From: Owenia fusiformis
Taxonomy: Eukaryota; Annelida; Polychaeta; Sabellida; Oweniidae
Direction: 5' to 3'
DNA: 64,000 nucleotides
Assembly (NCBI GenBank): GCA_903813345.2
Contig: CAIIXF020000010.1
Location: forward strand, 17,869,181-17,933,180
In this document: one piece after another, positions 48,051 through 58,130 of the stretch
How the letters are laid out: each line of letters opens with the position of its first letter
Position numbering within the stretch: the stretch's first letter is position 1
The notes under the pieces: generated by a model
Seen by the model: only the letters and a program-made list of their open reading frames with translations
What the model was told of the DNA's origin: nothing
The model's database searches: none
Position numbers and translations under genes: made by a program

Positions 48051-49730
48051 ATTAAGAATAGGAATTCTTAATACAGGACATTAAGGGCTCGTTGGCTCTA
48101 ATTGAGCATTCTAAACTCTGTATATGAATAATTTTTACTTCAGCCATCAGCAATACCTATAACTGCAGTTACGGCACTCATGCTGATGCCCAGTGAGGAC
48201 TGTTGAACAAGACAATTCATGAATGTTAAGGCAGACACATCGTTTTAAAATGTTGCACTGGTCATCAATATTACATTCCAACAATATGAATAAACTTCCT
48301 GTTTTTGCATTTTGCTAAATTCTCGGGAATAAATCTTGAGTTTGTGCCACGAAAAATACTAAATTCCAATTCTAATGTTCTCATTTTATGTGTAATACTT
48401 TAAGATACTTGGCAGACAGTGAATAAAAACAAATTTAGAAAAAATGTTTATTTATTTTCATTAACCAAATTTGATAATATAAACAAGCACATCAAAATTG
48501 GAATGCTCGGAGTTATGGTAAATGGGAACACCTGAGAACAGCTGATGTTAATAACAAACAGATGTAGGCTAATCTTAAACAGTAATGGAAAGGGCATCCC
48601 TGAAGTATGGAATTCATGAATACAAAATATATAATTTACATTTGGTTAGTACTAAATATATTGTATGTGTAAACAAAATCGTAAAACTGTCTCGGAAATT
48701 AAAAAGGCGACTTCGAAGTAACAAATGTATTATTAAGAAACCCACTTGTTTATAACCGTCAATACAATATATTGAATTGAAGTTAATGTAATTTTTGCTT
48801 GGTTTCTAGAACCGTTTACCCATGGACTGTAAGAGTTGTGTACCTTGTTTTATTATTCAAACATTACAGACAATATTATGTGCTGCCATCTATTTTCAAC
48901 ATGAGCATGTTTTGGATGGAAGTAAATAAATTAGTAATTTTATACTTAGGTTTAACTATTCAAAATTGATACCTTAATTACTTGCATGCATATTAGTCTG
49001 AACAGTATAATTCCTTAAATAAAGTAATTCGTTATCTTTAACTCACCTGTATCTGTAGCTTGCGCCCACTATGTAATCAACAGGTTGCCAAGAAATATAT
49101 ACACAAGGAACCTATTCAGTTCGTATTCCCAGTGTCCAACAAGATTAATTAAATCCAAATGGTTTTTGTTGAGTGTTCTCTGTTCCAAAATCGAGCCTGT
49201 GTCTATTAGAGTGTACTACTGTTTGGGTGTGACCTGCAAACACGAGTTTTTGTTAAGGCACAATAAACATTTAGGAATATCTGCCCTAGTTTGAAAACAG
49301 AAAGGTTTGCATGATGAGTATAAAATGATAATGCTCGAGTTTAGAAACTTGAAAGGTGGTGAGAATGGAATGGTATTACTGCATTGTCTATTGTTAGAGG
49401 CTGTTGTATGCCACAATAACATCCCTTGATATTTGATTGAAAAATTACCCATGTTTGTCTTTATCTTTAGAAAATGTAAATTGATGTTATATCTTGTGTT
49501 ATGGGCTATTCTATGACTTCAAGTTATTCTCAGAAACCGTTTTTGATTACATCAAGGTACGTTTTAAAGTTACAGCCCGTATGATATTGAAATGATTAAT
49601 ATCATGATAAAACAAAGAGTAGTGTTTTGAACACTCGAGGTGTTCAAAACATACCTGATTTTGTGTAGCAATCTCACTTTTTGCAATATTTGCTATAACC
49701 AATTTAACGCTCTTTTAAATGTTATTGAAA
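48051..49730. other. Intergenic, nothing recognised
   Basis: AT-rich sequence with only short open frames on either strand and no family motif, RNA gene or clear repeat. Confidence 0.7.
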
Positions 49731-49734
49731 ATAT

Positions 49735-50480
49735 ACGATCTGGCTGATAAAGGGAAAACGAGCATTGGAATATATATTGATCTTACTAAAGCTTTCGACA
49801 CCGTTGAACTTTATGGAATTAAAGGAACAACACTACCTTAGTTTGAAAGTTATCTTGAAAATAGGAAAATTATTACTGAATATACCAAACATGATTTTGA
49901 AATTGACTCAAGTACTACAACAGATATGAAATATCAATCATCTACTTCTAATATTGAATATGGGATACAACGAGGTTCTGTTTTAGGTCTCCTCCTATTT
50001 ATTATCTTCATAAATGATATTTATTTAACATCAGATAAAATTAAATTTGTTCTCAAAAGATTTTCCATCTCGAAATTTCAAGGATTTTTTCAAGAGAGAA
50101 TTGACATGATACATTCCCACGATCCGTGAAATAAACATAATTTGGTAATAGTGATTTTTAGAACTGAAACTGGTCATAAATCAGTTGCGGTCAGCGGAGT
50201 GACACTTTATAATTCTCTGTCAACAGATTTTAAAAGGCAAACCATATAACAGTTTAACAGTTTGAAAAAATTATCAAACATGATCTTATTAATCAATACT
50301 AGTGATACTTTGTGCTTCCATCTGTTCTTTTTTTCAATTAAATTCAAATTGCTTGTGGTTAACAATTAAAATATGGTTGTTGAAAATCTAATGAGCCATG
50401 AAATGTATACGCCCCCTGGGATGTCTTTTTCATGTAGTGTATGAAAAATTATATGATTGATTTTTAATTTAATAAATTGA
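49735..50480 (+). pseudogene. Decayed LINE reverse transcriptase, second family
   Basis: Around 49775 the frame reads IYIDLTKAFDTVE (motif A). After in-frame stops and shifts, GIQRGSVLGLLLFIIFINDI (49960-50020) is a motif B with R in place of P and a damaged LGP. A 67-codon frame remains. It is followed by AT-rich 3' sequence ending in an AATAAA-containing tail near 50470. Sequence differs from the 33-35 kb element. The catalytic YADD motif is not found, so it is non-functional. Confidence 0.8.
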
Positions 50481-50514
50481 ATTGATTTGAATAATGTTCT
50501 TCCTTGTTTCACTC

Positions 50515-50795
50515 ATAATGGTAACACCAAGAAAATTCATAGATGGTACTATTTCAAAGAGGTCACAATAATAGGGGTCACAATACAGACCCCCGAGCAA
50601 CCCAACAAGAAACAAAGCTTATCTCTGAGTATACACCTCCTCGAGAGTCCGTTCCATGTTACATGAATCATTCGATATATCTAATGCAGTACTTCTGATA
50701 CCATAGTATTCCAGCCTAGAGCATAAGATATCACGATAGATATTATCAAACGCTTTAGAAAGGTCAGCAAATAAACCAAGGGCATAATTCATTGT
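50515..50795 (-). pseudogene. Internally deleted LINE reverse transcriptase fragment
   Basis: The minus strand encodes GLFADLSKAFDNIYRDIL (motif A, about 50720-50780) and EYYGIRSTALDI. It then decays rapidly to FLGVTIMS near 50520-50545, which resembles motif E. The B and C motifs are missing or scrambled, so a large internal deletion is likely. It faces the 49735-50480 fossil tail to tail. Confidence 0.75.
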
Positions 50796-51009
50796 TTGAT
50801 ATTTTATTTCGTTGGGTTTTCTTTTCTTTATTCGGCTTCAAGAAACAAATATGTGAATAAAATATATTCTCGTTAGTATGAAATATCATCGGTTTCATGT
50901 CTCTCGGGAAAACTACAAATGACTAAAATCCAACAGTTTCTTTAAAATCTAACGGTGAGAACACCTACCAAAGTGAATTTAATCGAGTTGATTGAGAAGA
51001 ATGGAAACT

Positions 51010-52230
51010 TTATTTTGGGAGACTTTGTTTTACTTTCTCCATGCACTCTATAATCTTTTGAGTAATTATTTCCAAATTCTCCCAACTTCCAGCTTCATTC
51101 ACCTTGAGCAACTTTTCGTCCTGGTGTTCAAAATACAATTTATTCCCTTTCAAAACAATGAACACAAATCTAAACCCATCTGATAGAACATTGAAGAATG
51201 GAATATCCATAGCGTCAACTTCACAGTTTTCATACATCTCTTCATGCCATTCTGCCTGGATGAGCAACAGTTGAAGGATGCATTGTGGGACACTATCTCG
51301 ATTCATTGAAGACCCCTTGGCCTCTAAACAACCAACACATTGTTTACTGATGTAAAATCTATAATCATATCGGTTGTTTGGTAAGATTTCGCTATGGACC
51401 TCATCCTCTGTTCTCACACATACAGAAATAAACTTGCAAATTGGTAGAAATATGACATCCAGTATTACCCTTGCATCAGTTTCACATGTTCCTAGGCATT
51501 CTAAAGCAGTCTCGGAGGGTTTAGACTGCTCATTGCCTTTTAATTGTAAGACATTCCTCCTCTCTTTAATGTCAAGTCTAATCTTCTCAAAAACCTTGGA
51601 CGTTGATTCACATTTGTTGAACTCAAGACGCATGACGGTGTCCTCAATGTGAATATATTTGCTTAGCAGAGGAATTGTCCACTCGCTACCTGGTCTTTTA
51701 AAGTCTGGTTTGGGATCTTTGGGCTTCCTTTTTGGTTTATTTAATGGATCTGAATGAACGGTGAAAGGTCCATCAGGAAGTTCAAGTTTTGCTTTCTTAT
51801 CGTTGACTTTACCGTTTACATTTTGGGACTCTCGATTCATAGGTGATGTTGATTCCTTAGTTCGATTCATTAGGTATTCAAAGGCATTCAGATCCTGATG
51901 CAGTGAGGAAGAATCCAATGTTTCTTTCTTTACAACAGTGTCTGCATCAATTTTACAATCCTTTTCAACACTACTGAAATCATTGATGATGATAACAGCA
52001 TCTTCTGAGTCTGGCTTAGAAATAGTAGCTGGCGGTACATTAACTGAAACGTCGGCTTTTCGCTTAGATCCAATAGTAGGATACCTGTTTTCTAGAATGT
52101 CACTGATTTCAATATCCTGTGCTGGTGGAACTGATTGAGTGAGACTTTCTATGTTAGATGGACTCTCAATTACTACGTGGTGAGCTGGTTGCAACGTAGA
52201 CATTTCACCTTGATCCGCTTCTTTCTTTAA
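51010..52230 (-). CDS. 3' coding part: repeat unit 5b, SIM-like motif and nuclease-like domain
   Basis: Resumes with L-KKEADQGEMSTLQPA, the expected second half of repeat unit 5, and runs to TAA 51010. An ATG inside the MITE (52330-52332) opens the frame, but the 35 residues it adds come from transposon sequence. D323, E337 and K339 (numbered in that longer frame) are the candidate catalytic trio, with Q350 and Q354 in the following helix. EWTIPLLSKY (217-226) begins the folded domain. It could also be a nuclease-fold domain that has lost activity. Confidence 0.7.
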   Translation of the reverse strand, partial: LKKEADQGEMSTLQPAHHVVIESPSNIESLTQSVPPAQDIEISDILENRYPTIGSKRKADVSVNVPPATISKPDSEDAVIIINDFSSVEKDCKIDADTVVKKETLDSSSLHQDLNAFEYLMNRTKESTSPMNRESQNVNGKVNDKKAKLELPDGPFTVHSDPLNKPKRKPKDPKPDFKRPGSEWTIPLLSKYIHIEDTVMRLEFNKCESTSKVFEKIRLDIKERRNVLQLKGNEQSKPSETALECLGTCETDARVILDVIFLPICKFISVCVRTEDEVHSEILPNNRYDYRFYISKQCVGCLEAKGSSMNRDSVPQCILQLLLIQAEWHEEMYENCEVDAMDIPFFNVLSDGFRFVFIVLKGNKLYFEHQDEKLLKVNEAGSWENLEIITQKIIECMEKVKQSLPK

Positions 52231-53968
52231 CCCTAGAAGCCCTAAGGTAAAAATAGTCACACGAACACCTAAGGGGGGGTCAAAAGGGCACCCCCCTTTT
52301 AACTTTTTTATTAGCAGAGCTAGGATGTTCAAACTTTTTCCACATATACTTTATTCAATTATCTACAACTTGGTGTAAACACTTTAACTACTACGATGAT
52401 GTAAGATTGTGTAATTTTATTCTTAAGACAACACGTATGGTAGAATTAGTGCTAGCTTTTTTTCTGATTTTGTCTATTGGAGCTGATGCTTACATCATAA
52501 TAGATTAATAACAAATTAGTAAAGCTAGGATGTTCAAACTTTCCCAAAATATACTTCATTCAATTATCTACAACTTGGTGTAATTACTTTAACAACTATG
52601 ATGATGGAAGAATGTGTAATCTTATTCTAAAGATAACATGTATGGTAGAAATAGTGCTAGCTTTTTCCGATTTTGTCTATTGAAGCTGATGATTACATCA
52701 TAATAAATCAATTACCCTGTGTACAATCTTGCTGATTTTTTCAGAAAACATTTGTTATATCTGTAGCTTCAGCTACTGAAAATTTGAAGACCCTACCAGG
52801 TGCCAATAAAAAGTTATGGGGAAAAAACTTAACAGGGGGGGTCATTTTGACCCCCCCTTAGGGCTTCTAGGGTTAATGACACAGAGGAATCATTCTGTTC
52901 ATTCTGTTCATTCTGCAACGCTGTAGGAAAGAACGAAGTATTGCTACCCAGATTCGATGGCGTCGTTTTTTCTGACTCATCTGGTGACTCTTTATTTTCA
53001 ATATTTATGGAGACTTCTGATGCCACGAGGTCTTGATGTTCTTTTAGCATTAATGATAGATTGGAACCATTTTGTTCATACTGTGATGCTGAGGGAACGG
53101 ATATAGTATGGCTATACAGATTTAATCGCATAGTTTTATCCGACTCATTTAGCGACTCTCCGTTCTCTTTATTTATGGAAGAAGCTGGTGTCACGATAGG
53201 AATGTCTTCTCGATCCTCCTCTAGCATTGATGACACATCAGAACCATTATGTCCATGCTGTAACGCTGTTGGAACGGACGTAGTATGGCTATCCAGTTTA
53301 AGCGTAGTTTTATCTGGCTCATTTTGAGACTCACTAATCTCAATCTTTGCGGATGAAGGTGTTGTCAACGTTGAAATGCCCTCTTGACCTTCTTCTAGCA
53401 AAGACAAAGTAGACTCTCTCGTCTCTGACTTTATCAAAGAAGCTTGTGCCACAAAAGAAATGTTCTCTCGATCCGCTTCTCGCTTTGATGACACAGTGGA
53501 ATGACTTTCTTCATACTGTGACGGTGAAGAAACAGGCTGAGTATGGCTATCAAGTTTTGGCGTCGATTCATCAGACTCGTTTAGAGGCTGTACATTCCCA
53601 ATCATTTTTGAGAAAGCTGGCATCACAGTAGAGATGTCTTCTCTATCCACTTCTAGATTTGATGTCGAAGTGGAACTGTTCAATCTTTGCAGCAACGTTG
53701 ACGGAACAGGTTTAGTTTTACTACCCAGGGTTGGCTTAGTTTTACTGGATTCACTTGAGGGCTGTTCATTCTCCTTCTTTGAAAGAGGAGCTGGTCTAAT
53801 GGTGGGGTTATCATCTCGACTCTGTAATAACATTCGTGCAAATCTCGATGACAGACATTCGGAGTTTATGGAACCAATTGCAATAATATTCTTTGGTCGT
53901 TGTTTAGATTTTCCCGAACTTGAGCGAGAGTTGAGTGGACTGAGGAATTCTTTCCAGAGCTCTGCCAT
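51010..53968 (-). CDS. Unrecognised repeat-containing protein with a PD-(D/E)XK-like C-terminal domain, interrupted by a MITE
   Basis: Two frames, 53968-52877 (365 codons up to the insertion) and 52229-51010 (405 codons), form one protein of about 770 residues once the TTAA-flanked insert (52231-52872) is ignored. A basic N-terminus (SGKSKQRPK) precedes five degenerate units of about 56 residues (from residue 70). Next come a SUMO-interaction-like VIIIND with acidic neighbours, a sumoylation-type VKKE, the motif NAFEYLM, and a Lys/Pro-rich likely nuclear signal. The C-terminal domain has a D-x(13)-E-A-K core (CLEAKG), followed by QLLLIQAEW and SDGFRFVFIV, the pattern of restriction-like nuclease folds. 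No named family recognised; nuclear location and nuclease ancestry are inferences. A TTTTATTTTCAG acceptor just upstream (exon begins 54002) implies a 5' non-coding exon. TTTATT (AATAAA on -) near 50828 is a possible poly(A) signal. Confidence 0.7.
52231..52872. mobile_element. 642-bp piggyBac-type MITE inside the 51-54 kb gene
   Basis: Perfect 17-bp inverted ends CCCTAGAAGCCCTAAGG, flanked by TTAA on both sides (52227-52230 and 52873-52876). The CCCTAGAA terminus and the TTAA duplication are the piggyBac superfamily signature. Just inside each end is a GGGGGGTCAAA/CCCCCC palindrome. The interior is two tandem copies of a 205-bp unit (52311-52515 and 52516-about 52715), around 85 to 90 percent identical by eye, each with GCTAGGATGTTCAAACTTT and ATCTACAACTTGGTGTAA. 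No transposase is encoded. Confidence 0.93.
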
Positions 53969-54002
53969 TATATTTGTTTATGAATCTATTCTTCTCGAAA
54001 TA
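52873..54002 (-). CDS. 5' coding part: basic N-terminus and repeat units 1 to 5a
   Basis: ATG at 53966-53968, 34 bp inside an exon that follows a good acceptor at 54003-54004. Repeat units begin about residues 70, 130, 216, 274 and 330. Each contains a version of NESDKTT-KLDSHT-SVPTALQ followed by DREDISTVTPAS. The frame runs on 14 codons into the MITE (TLEALRGGQNDPPC) and stops at TAA 52829. Unit length and order show recent internal tandem duplication of a disordered region. Confidence 0.75.
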
Positions 54003-54610
54003 CTGAAAATAAAATGAAAATGGTAAAGATAAAACGAATTAACATAATGTTGAGCATTGCAATGTATACCACATGTACCTAAAGTGTATGTTTTATAATA
54101 TTATCTTTAATCACTATTTGGGCGTTGTCATACAACTGCCTTACCCAAAATTTACAAAGATTTTATAATAAATAAATTAAAATATGAAAATAGAATCTAA
54201 TGATAGCGTGTTATTGCCTCTAACTTCATGTGCCTCACCTATTTACAGATTTGCTTTTCCTAGACCCTGGCTAGTAGCTACGCCCCTGTCACTTGTTGAC
54301 GTTAACGACAAAAAAGTTACATACATAAAGTATATATTACACTATAATAATCGTTAGAAATATCGCACTAACTTATCGGCACTCTTATATGTGACCTAAA
54401 GGACTGTAATCTATTCGTTATCTACGCATAGTACGTATTTATATGTATAGAGTGGGCCAAAAACAATACACAAATTGAGAATGAAATAAATTTGTATTAT
54501 TACCACCTTGCCGGGCAAGTTCTAGGGGTTTTAGTGCTAGTTTAGAAGGCATTCATTTTACTATATCGACCTGAGAAATGTGTGACGTCATAGTGGTGGT
54601 CCATATGGAC
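54003..54610. other. Upstream region of the 51-54 kb gene
   Basis: A pyrimidine-rich tract then AG (minus strand) at 54003-54020 suggests intron sequence. An isolated CCTGGCTAG...CTACGCCCC at about 54265-54292 resembles an end of the poly-C/G repeat family. Nothing else is recognised, and the 5' exon and promoter are not identifiable. Confidence 0.45.
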
Positions 54611-54932
54611 AGGTGTAAAAGGGTAGGAGGTCCTATCAAATTATGGTCCTACTCTCCATTGATTTATATGGTGACCTAAATACAACTCTTTCCCTCATTA
54701 TCTAATACACAATCAGGGCCAGTAAGGGCCATTAAGAAAGGGGACCATAATCCCTGGGGGACCATCATTTCTTTCACACCGGTCTAGAATATATTCTGGA
54801 CCGGCAATTTTCCCCGGGAAATTAGATTTCGTTCAATGCGTAAGATTTTCTTGCTGTTTCAGTCCTGGTCGTTAACGGTGGTAATAATATTTCTGCCCTC
54901 GGTCCAATATATAGAGGTTATTTAATGGGAGG

Positions 54933-55078
54933 GATGGAATATGGATTTTATTCCGAGGGAAAATATGATATTGGCCAAGGAAAATATCATATTGACCGAG
55001 GGCGATAGCCCGAGTGTCAATATGATATTTTCTGAGGCCAATATCATATTTTCTCAAGGAATAAATCCATATTCCATC
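54933..55078. repeat. 146-bp foldback with about 70-bp arms
   Basis: GATGGAATATGGATTTATTCC-like arms, then AAAATATGATATTGGCC and ATATCATATTGAC, pair around GAGGGCGATAGCCCGAG. Only a few mismatches per arm are seen. The arms themselves contain repeats of ATATGATATT in both directions. Confidence 0.88.
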
Positions 55079-55208
55079 ACGACCATCAATAACCTATTTA
55101 TTTCATAATATATTTTTTTCAATTTTTGTATGTCATCATCCAATGATTGTGACATAAAATTATACAATTTATCATATAACATTTTCAACTTTTATTATCA
55201 AGTTTTAC

Positions 55209-55520
55209 TTAAAAATATAAATAATTTATAACAATAAATGGCTCATAATATGGCAAAATAAACACAATATCATGAAACGTCTTAATGAAACATGTGGATG
55301 TAGAATGGGCCATACTTATGTTAATGAAAAAATGTTTGAGGTGGTCATTAAGATCATGGGGATCTATCTCCTCGATCGGTCTGAGTTCATTCCTCTCACT
55401 CCGTAAAAAATCTACTAGGATTTTTATGTCACTTTTAGTTTTCTTCGAAGTATTGATATTTTCTTGACCTTTAATGAAGTCATCAACATCCTCTGTTGCA
55501 TACCTAGACATATTTGTCAC
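55209..55520 (-). pseudogene. Fragment of a Crypton/KIAA1958-type tyrosine recombinase N-terminal domain
   Basis: From ATG 55518-55520 the peptide reads EDVDDFIKGQENINTSKKT, then KSDIKILVDFLRSERNE, IEEIDPHDLNDHL and KHFFINI. This matches, from memory, the core-binding region shared by Crypton recombinases and their domesticated relatives (KIAA1958-like, QRICH1, ZMYM). In the family FF-x(2-3)-RK continues into the catalytic domain; here AACATAAGTATGG after FFINI looks like a splice donor and the rest of the frame is unrelated. No catalytic R-H-R-Y residues are present, so it is one exon or an exon captured by the surrounding element. Confidence 0.6.
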
Positions 55521-55666
55521 AGTAATAGACCTTTGTCACAGTAATAGACGTAAACTAGATGATAATAATTTCAATAATTTCAATTTTCCAAACGATTTTT
55601 TTACTTCCTGTAGAGATGTGCTAGACGAAAAGCGTAAAACTCAAGAGAAATTACCGGGAATATTTC

Positions 55667-55762
55667 TGATACGGGATCTGATACGGGATTTTTGCTGATA
55701 CGGGATCCAATACGGGATCTGATACGGGATTTTGGCTGATACGGGATCTGATACGGGATTTT
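55667..55762 (+). repeat. Short tandem array of GATACGGGAT
   Basis: Seven to eight copies of GATACGGGAT (one as CAATACGGGAT) are separated by CT, TTTTTGCT, CC or TTTGGCT, giving a higher-order period near 36-38 bp. Confidence 0.85.
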
Positions 55763-56718
55763 TCAAATAACACTTTTATTCCCTGTTATTTTCCCAGGGA
55801 AAACATGTTATTATGGAATAATTCACTATATTGCCCTTAGAAATGACGTTATTGTACTATTTATTTCACATTATGAAGATATATCATCATTGTGAAATAA
55901 TCACCCATGATTTGATGTGTTACATCATAGTGTAACATCAGTAGTTGATCCTTCATCCTGTTGAAAACAGCAAAATCAAGGACTGTCTCATCTGGAGAGT
56001 ATGCTATGGATGGGGCAGTTTGCCATCTATTTTGCTAGTTATTTGTGTTGGTTTCATGCAAAATGTTAGCAGTGGAACCGGGTGCATTATCCTGATGGAA
56101 AGGGTTGGCTGAATGGTTAGGTTTTAATCAACTTACCATGGCATAATACTCTGTGTTGATTTTCTGGCCCATCGGTACAGCATTGACTAGCAGGATTTCA
56201 GAAATGTTTATGAAAACTATGAACATCAATTTTCGCTAAAAACATTTGTAATTTAAATAAGAACAAATAAAAAATAGGGATCCTTCATTTACACAAATTG
56301 ATAGATTTCTGTAATGGTAAAATGTGTGACGTAAAAAGTGCCCCGCCTACCCAAAAGTCAGGTTACCATAGTAACCCTTATTTTCGACGAGATGCTGATA
56401 TTTTAAGAATCAATCAGAAAGTATTTTTATACATTGTGTGCACATTTCATGAGAAAATACCAGAAATCTTTGAAATGAGAGCATTTTCCGTGAACTTATT
56501 GGTATGTATGTTTGCTAGGTAAGCTAATTCCCTGAACTTCTCTTTCCTGATTTGTAGAGACCTATTTTAGGACCAACTCAATAGTACAGGTGTGAAAGAA
56601 ATTATGGTTCCCCATTTCTGGCCCTGATTGTGTATAAGATAATAAGGGAAAGAGGTCACCATATGAATCAATGGAGAGTAGGACATTAAATTGATAGGAC
56701 CTCCTACCCTTTTACACC

Positions 56719-58030
56719 GGTGCAACAAATAGCTCCGGATGCAATCCAAATTTCGTGATTATCAAAGTGTCATATTCAAGTGGTATACACATTTTAGGAC
56801 TCATGGGACACTTGGCACATTCAACAGAAAAGATAAAGATCGTTCAGCTTGAAGGAGATCTCCAAGAACTGCAGACAAGATTGACTCGATGGCTCTCCTC
56901 AGTTACAGTATCAACGTTTTGGGCATCACTTGGTTGCCATATGGGTTTTATTTGTGCCATGTAGTGTGGGCAAAATTTTATGGATGCCACTTGTCTAGTT
57001 TGGGAGATTTCCCTACTTCAATGGCTTCCTTTTTCTGGTCACCCTGTGTATCTACGCATATTGTGTTATTGGAGAAAAATATAGTAGTGTGGTCCCTAAA
57101 AACTTGTTTAGTGATATGGGATGGGGCTAGAGTATTAATTATATACTCGTTTGTCTTGTCATTGTGTCATGTCATGAGATATCGAACTTTGGATAAGTGG
57201 ATAAGTGATTAGAGGCGTACAGTGTTAACACGTTCAAAATAGTTTCAAAATGTTATAACCAGAATGTTCAAATTAACAAAATAATGTGGGATTTGAAATT
57301 CTTCACGTACCATCAAGAATATACCCTTTGCATTCGTTTGACTTCACTTCTTAAAAGTGTAGTTTAACTAGACTCTGCGCGCAGGGTATCAAGAATAGCA
57401 GTGTTCATGAGAACAGTTAGACTGTCGACAACATTTAGCCTAAAGGATTTTTATTCAATGATTAAGATATACAATAACTATGCACAAATGGGTTTCGTGT
57501 TGTATTTTGCTCTGTGTTCAAATGTTTGTGTTTGAATAAATTCGAAGTATTGTTTCATCTAGATTTTCATTATAATAACACTTCAGTATCAATAGGTCAA
57601 ATAATGGGGATGTTATAAGTTAATCGTTTTTGAGAGAACCTGCACGGACCCACAGGGATTACTGCCCCGCTCTCAATTCTCTTCTCCGGGAAACTAATTA
57701 CAATTATTTTCCGTGTTCCTTTATACTCGATAGGCCAAGTAAACAGTACAAATGGAGGAACTAATTCACAGATGACAATAATTCTACACGTTCACGAACA
57801 CGTTTTTAAAAAATCTTTACCTTCCTAATGACAAGTTTCGTGTATGTTGGCTGCATCTTCACAAAAACAAAGAACCCTGATTTAAATACAAAATAATCAA
57901 ACTACCAAAAAATGAACAATCCTAGTTTATTTGGATTTGGATCTAATCCAACGTCAATTGATTCCTGTGCTTAGAGTTTGGTATCAAAGGTTAATCACTT
58001 AATTCCCTAATTTGAGTACCATGGAAAGAG
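56719..58030. other. Intergenic; open frames of unknown value
   Basis: Two overlapping plus-strand frames (56755-56964, 69 codons; 56889-57212, 107 codons) stand out slightly. The second is hydrophobic (LPYGFYLCHVVW). Neither shows a family motif or convincing splice partners and I do not call them genes. The rest is AT-rich and featureless. Confidence 0.3.
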
Positions 58031-58035
58031 CTAAT

Positions 58036-58130
58036 GTATTTCCACTGGCGGATCTGGGGGGAGCTGCCCCCCCCAGATCCGCCAGTGGAAGTTTTTTCTA
58101 TGACCTGAAATTTGCCCCCCCCCCCTTGTT
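58036..58130. mobile_element. Near-perfect palindrome with CCACTGGCGGATC ends
   Basis: TTCCACTGGCGGATCTGGGG and its inverse CCCCAGATCCGCCAGTGGAA flank GGAGCTGCCCC. A C-run and CCAGATTCGCCCCGG follow. The same CACTGGCGGATCCAG end occurs at 59066, also before a G/C-run, so it is a repeat family terminus. Confidence 0.75.

Larger units (their letters stand above)
54611..56718. mobile_element. 2.1-kb element with about 150-bp inverted ends carrying a recombinase-like exon
   Basis: GGTGTAAAAGGGTAGGAGGT, then CCTATCAA, TCCTACTCTCCATTGATT, ATATGGTGACC, CTCTTTCCC and ACACAATCAGGGCC run in order from 54612. They recur inverted and in mirror order at 56577-56718. Inside are a 146-bp foldback (54933-55078), a minus-strand exon-like tyrosine-recombinase piece (about 55314-55520) and a tandem GATACGGGAT array (55667-55762). 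No clear target duplication is seen. The superfamily cannot be assigned. Confidence 0.8.

Noticed and set aside
53634-54017. 127-codon plus-strand frame
   Set aside because: Antisense shadow of the repeat-containing gene on the minus strand.
56755-57212. Possible membrane-protein gene
   Set aside because: A hydrophobic 107-codon frame, but no recognised family, no splice partners and no conserved motif; left as unassigned.
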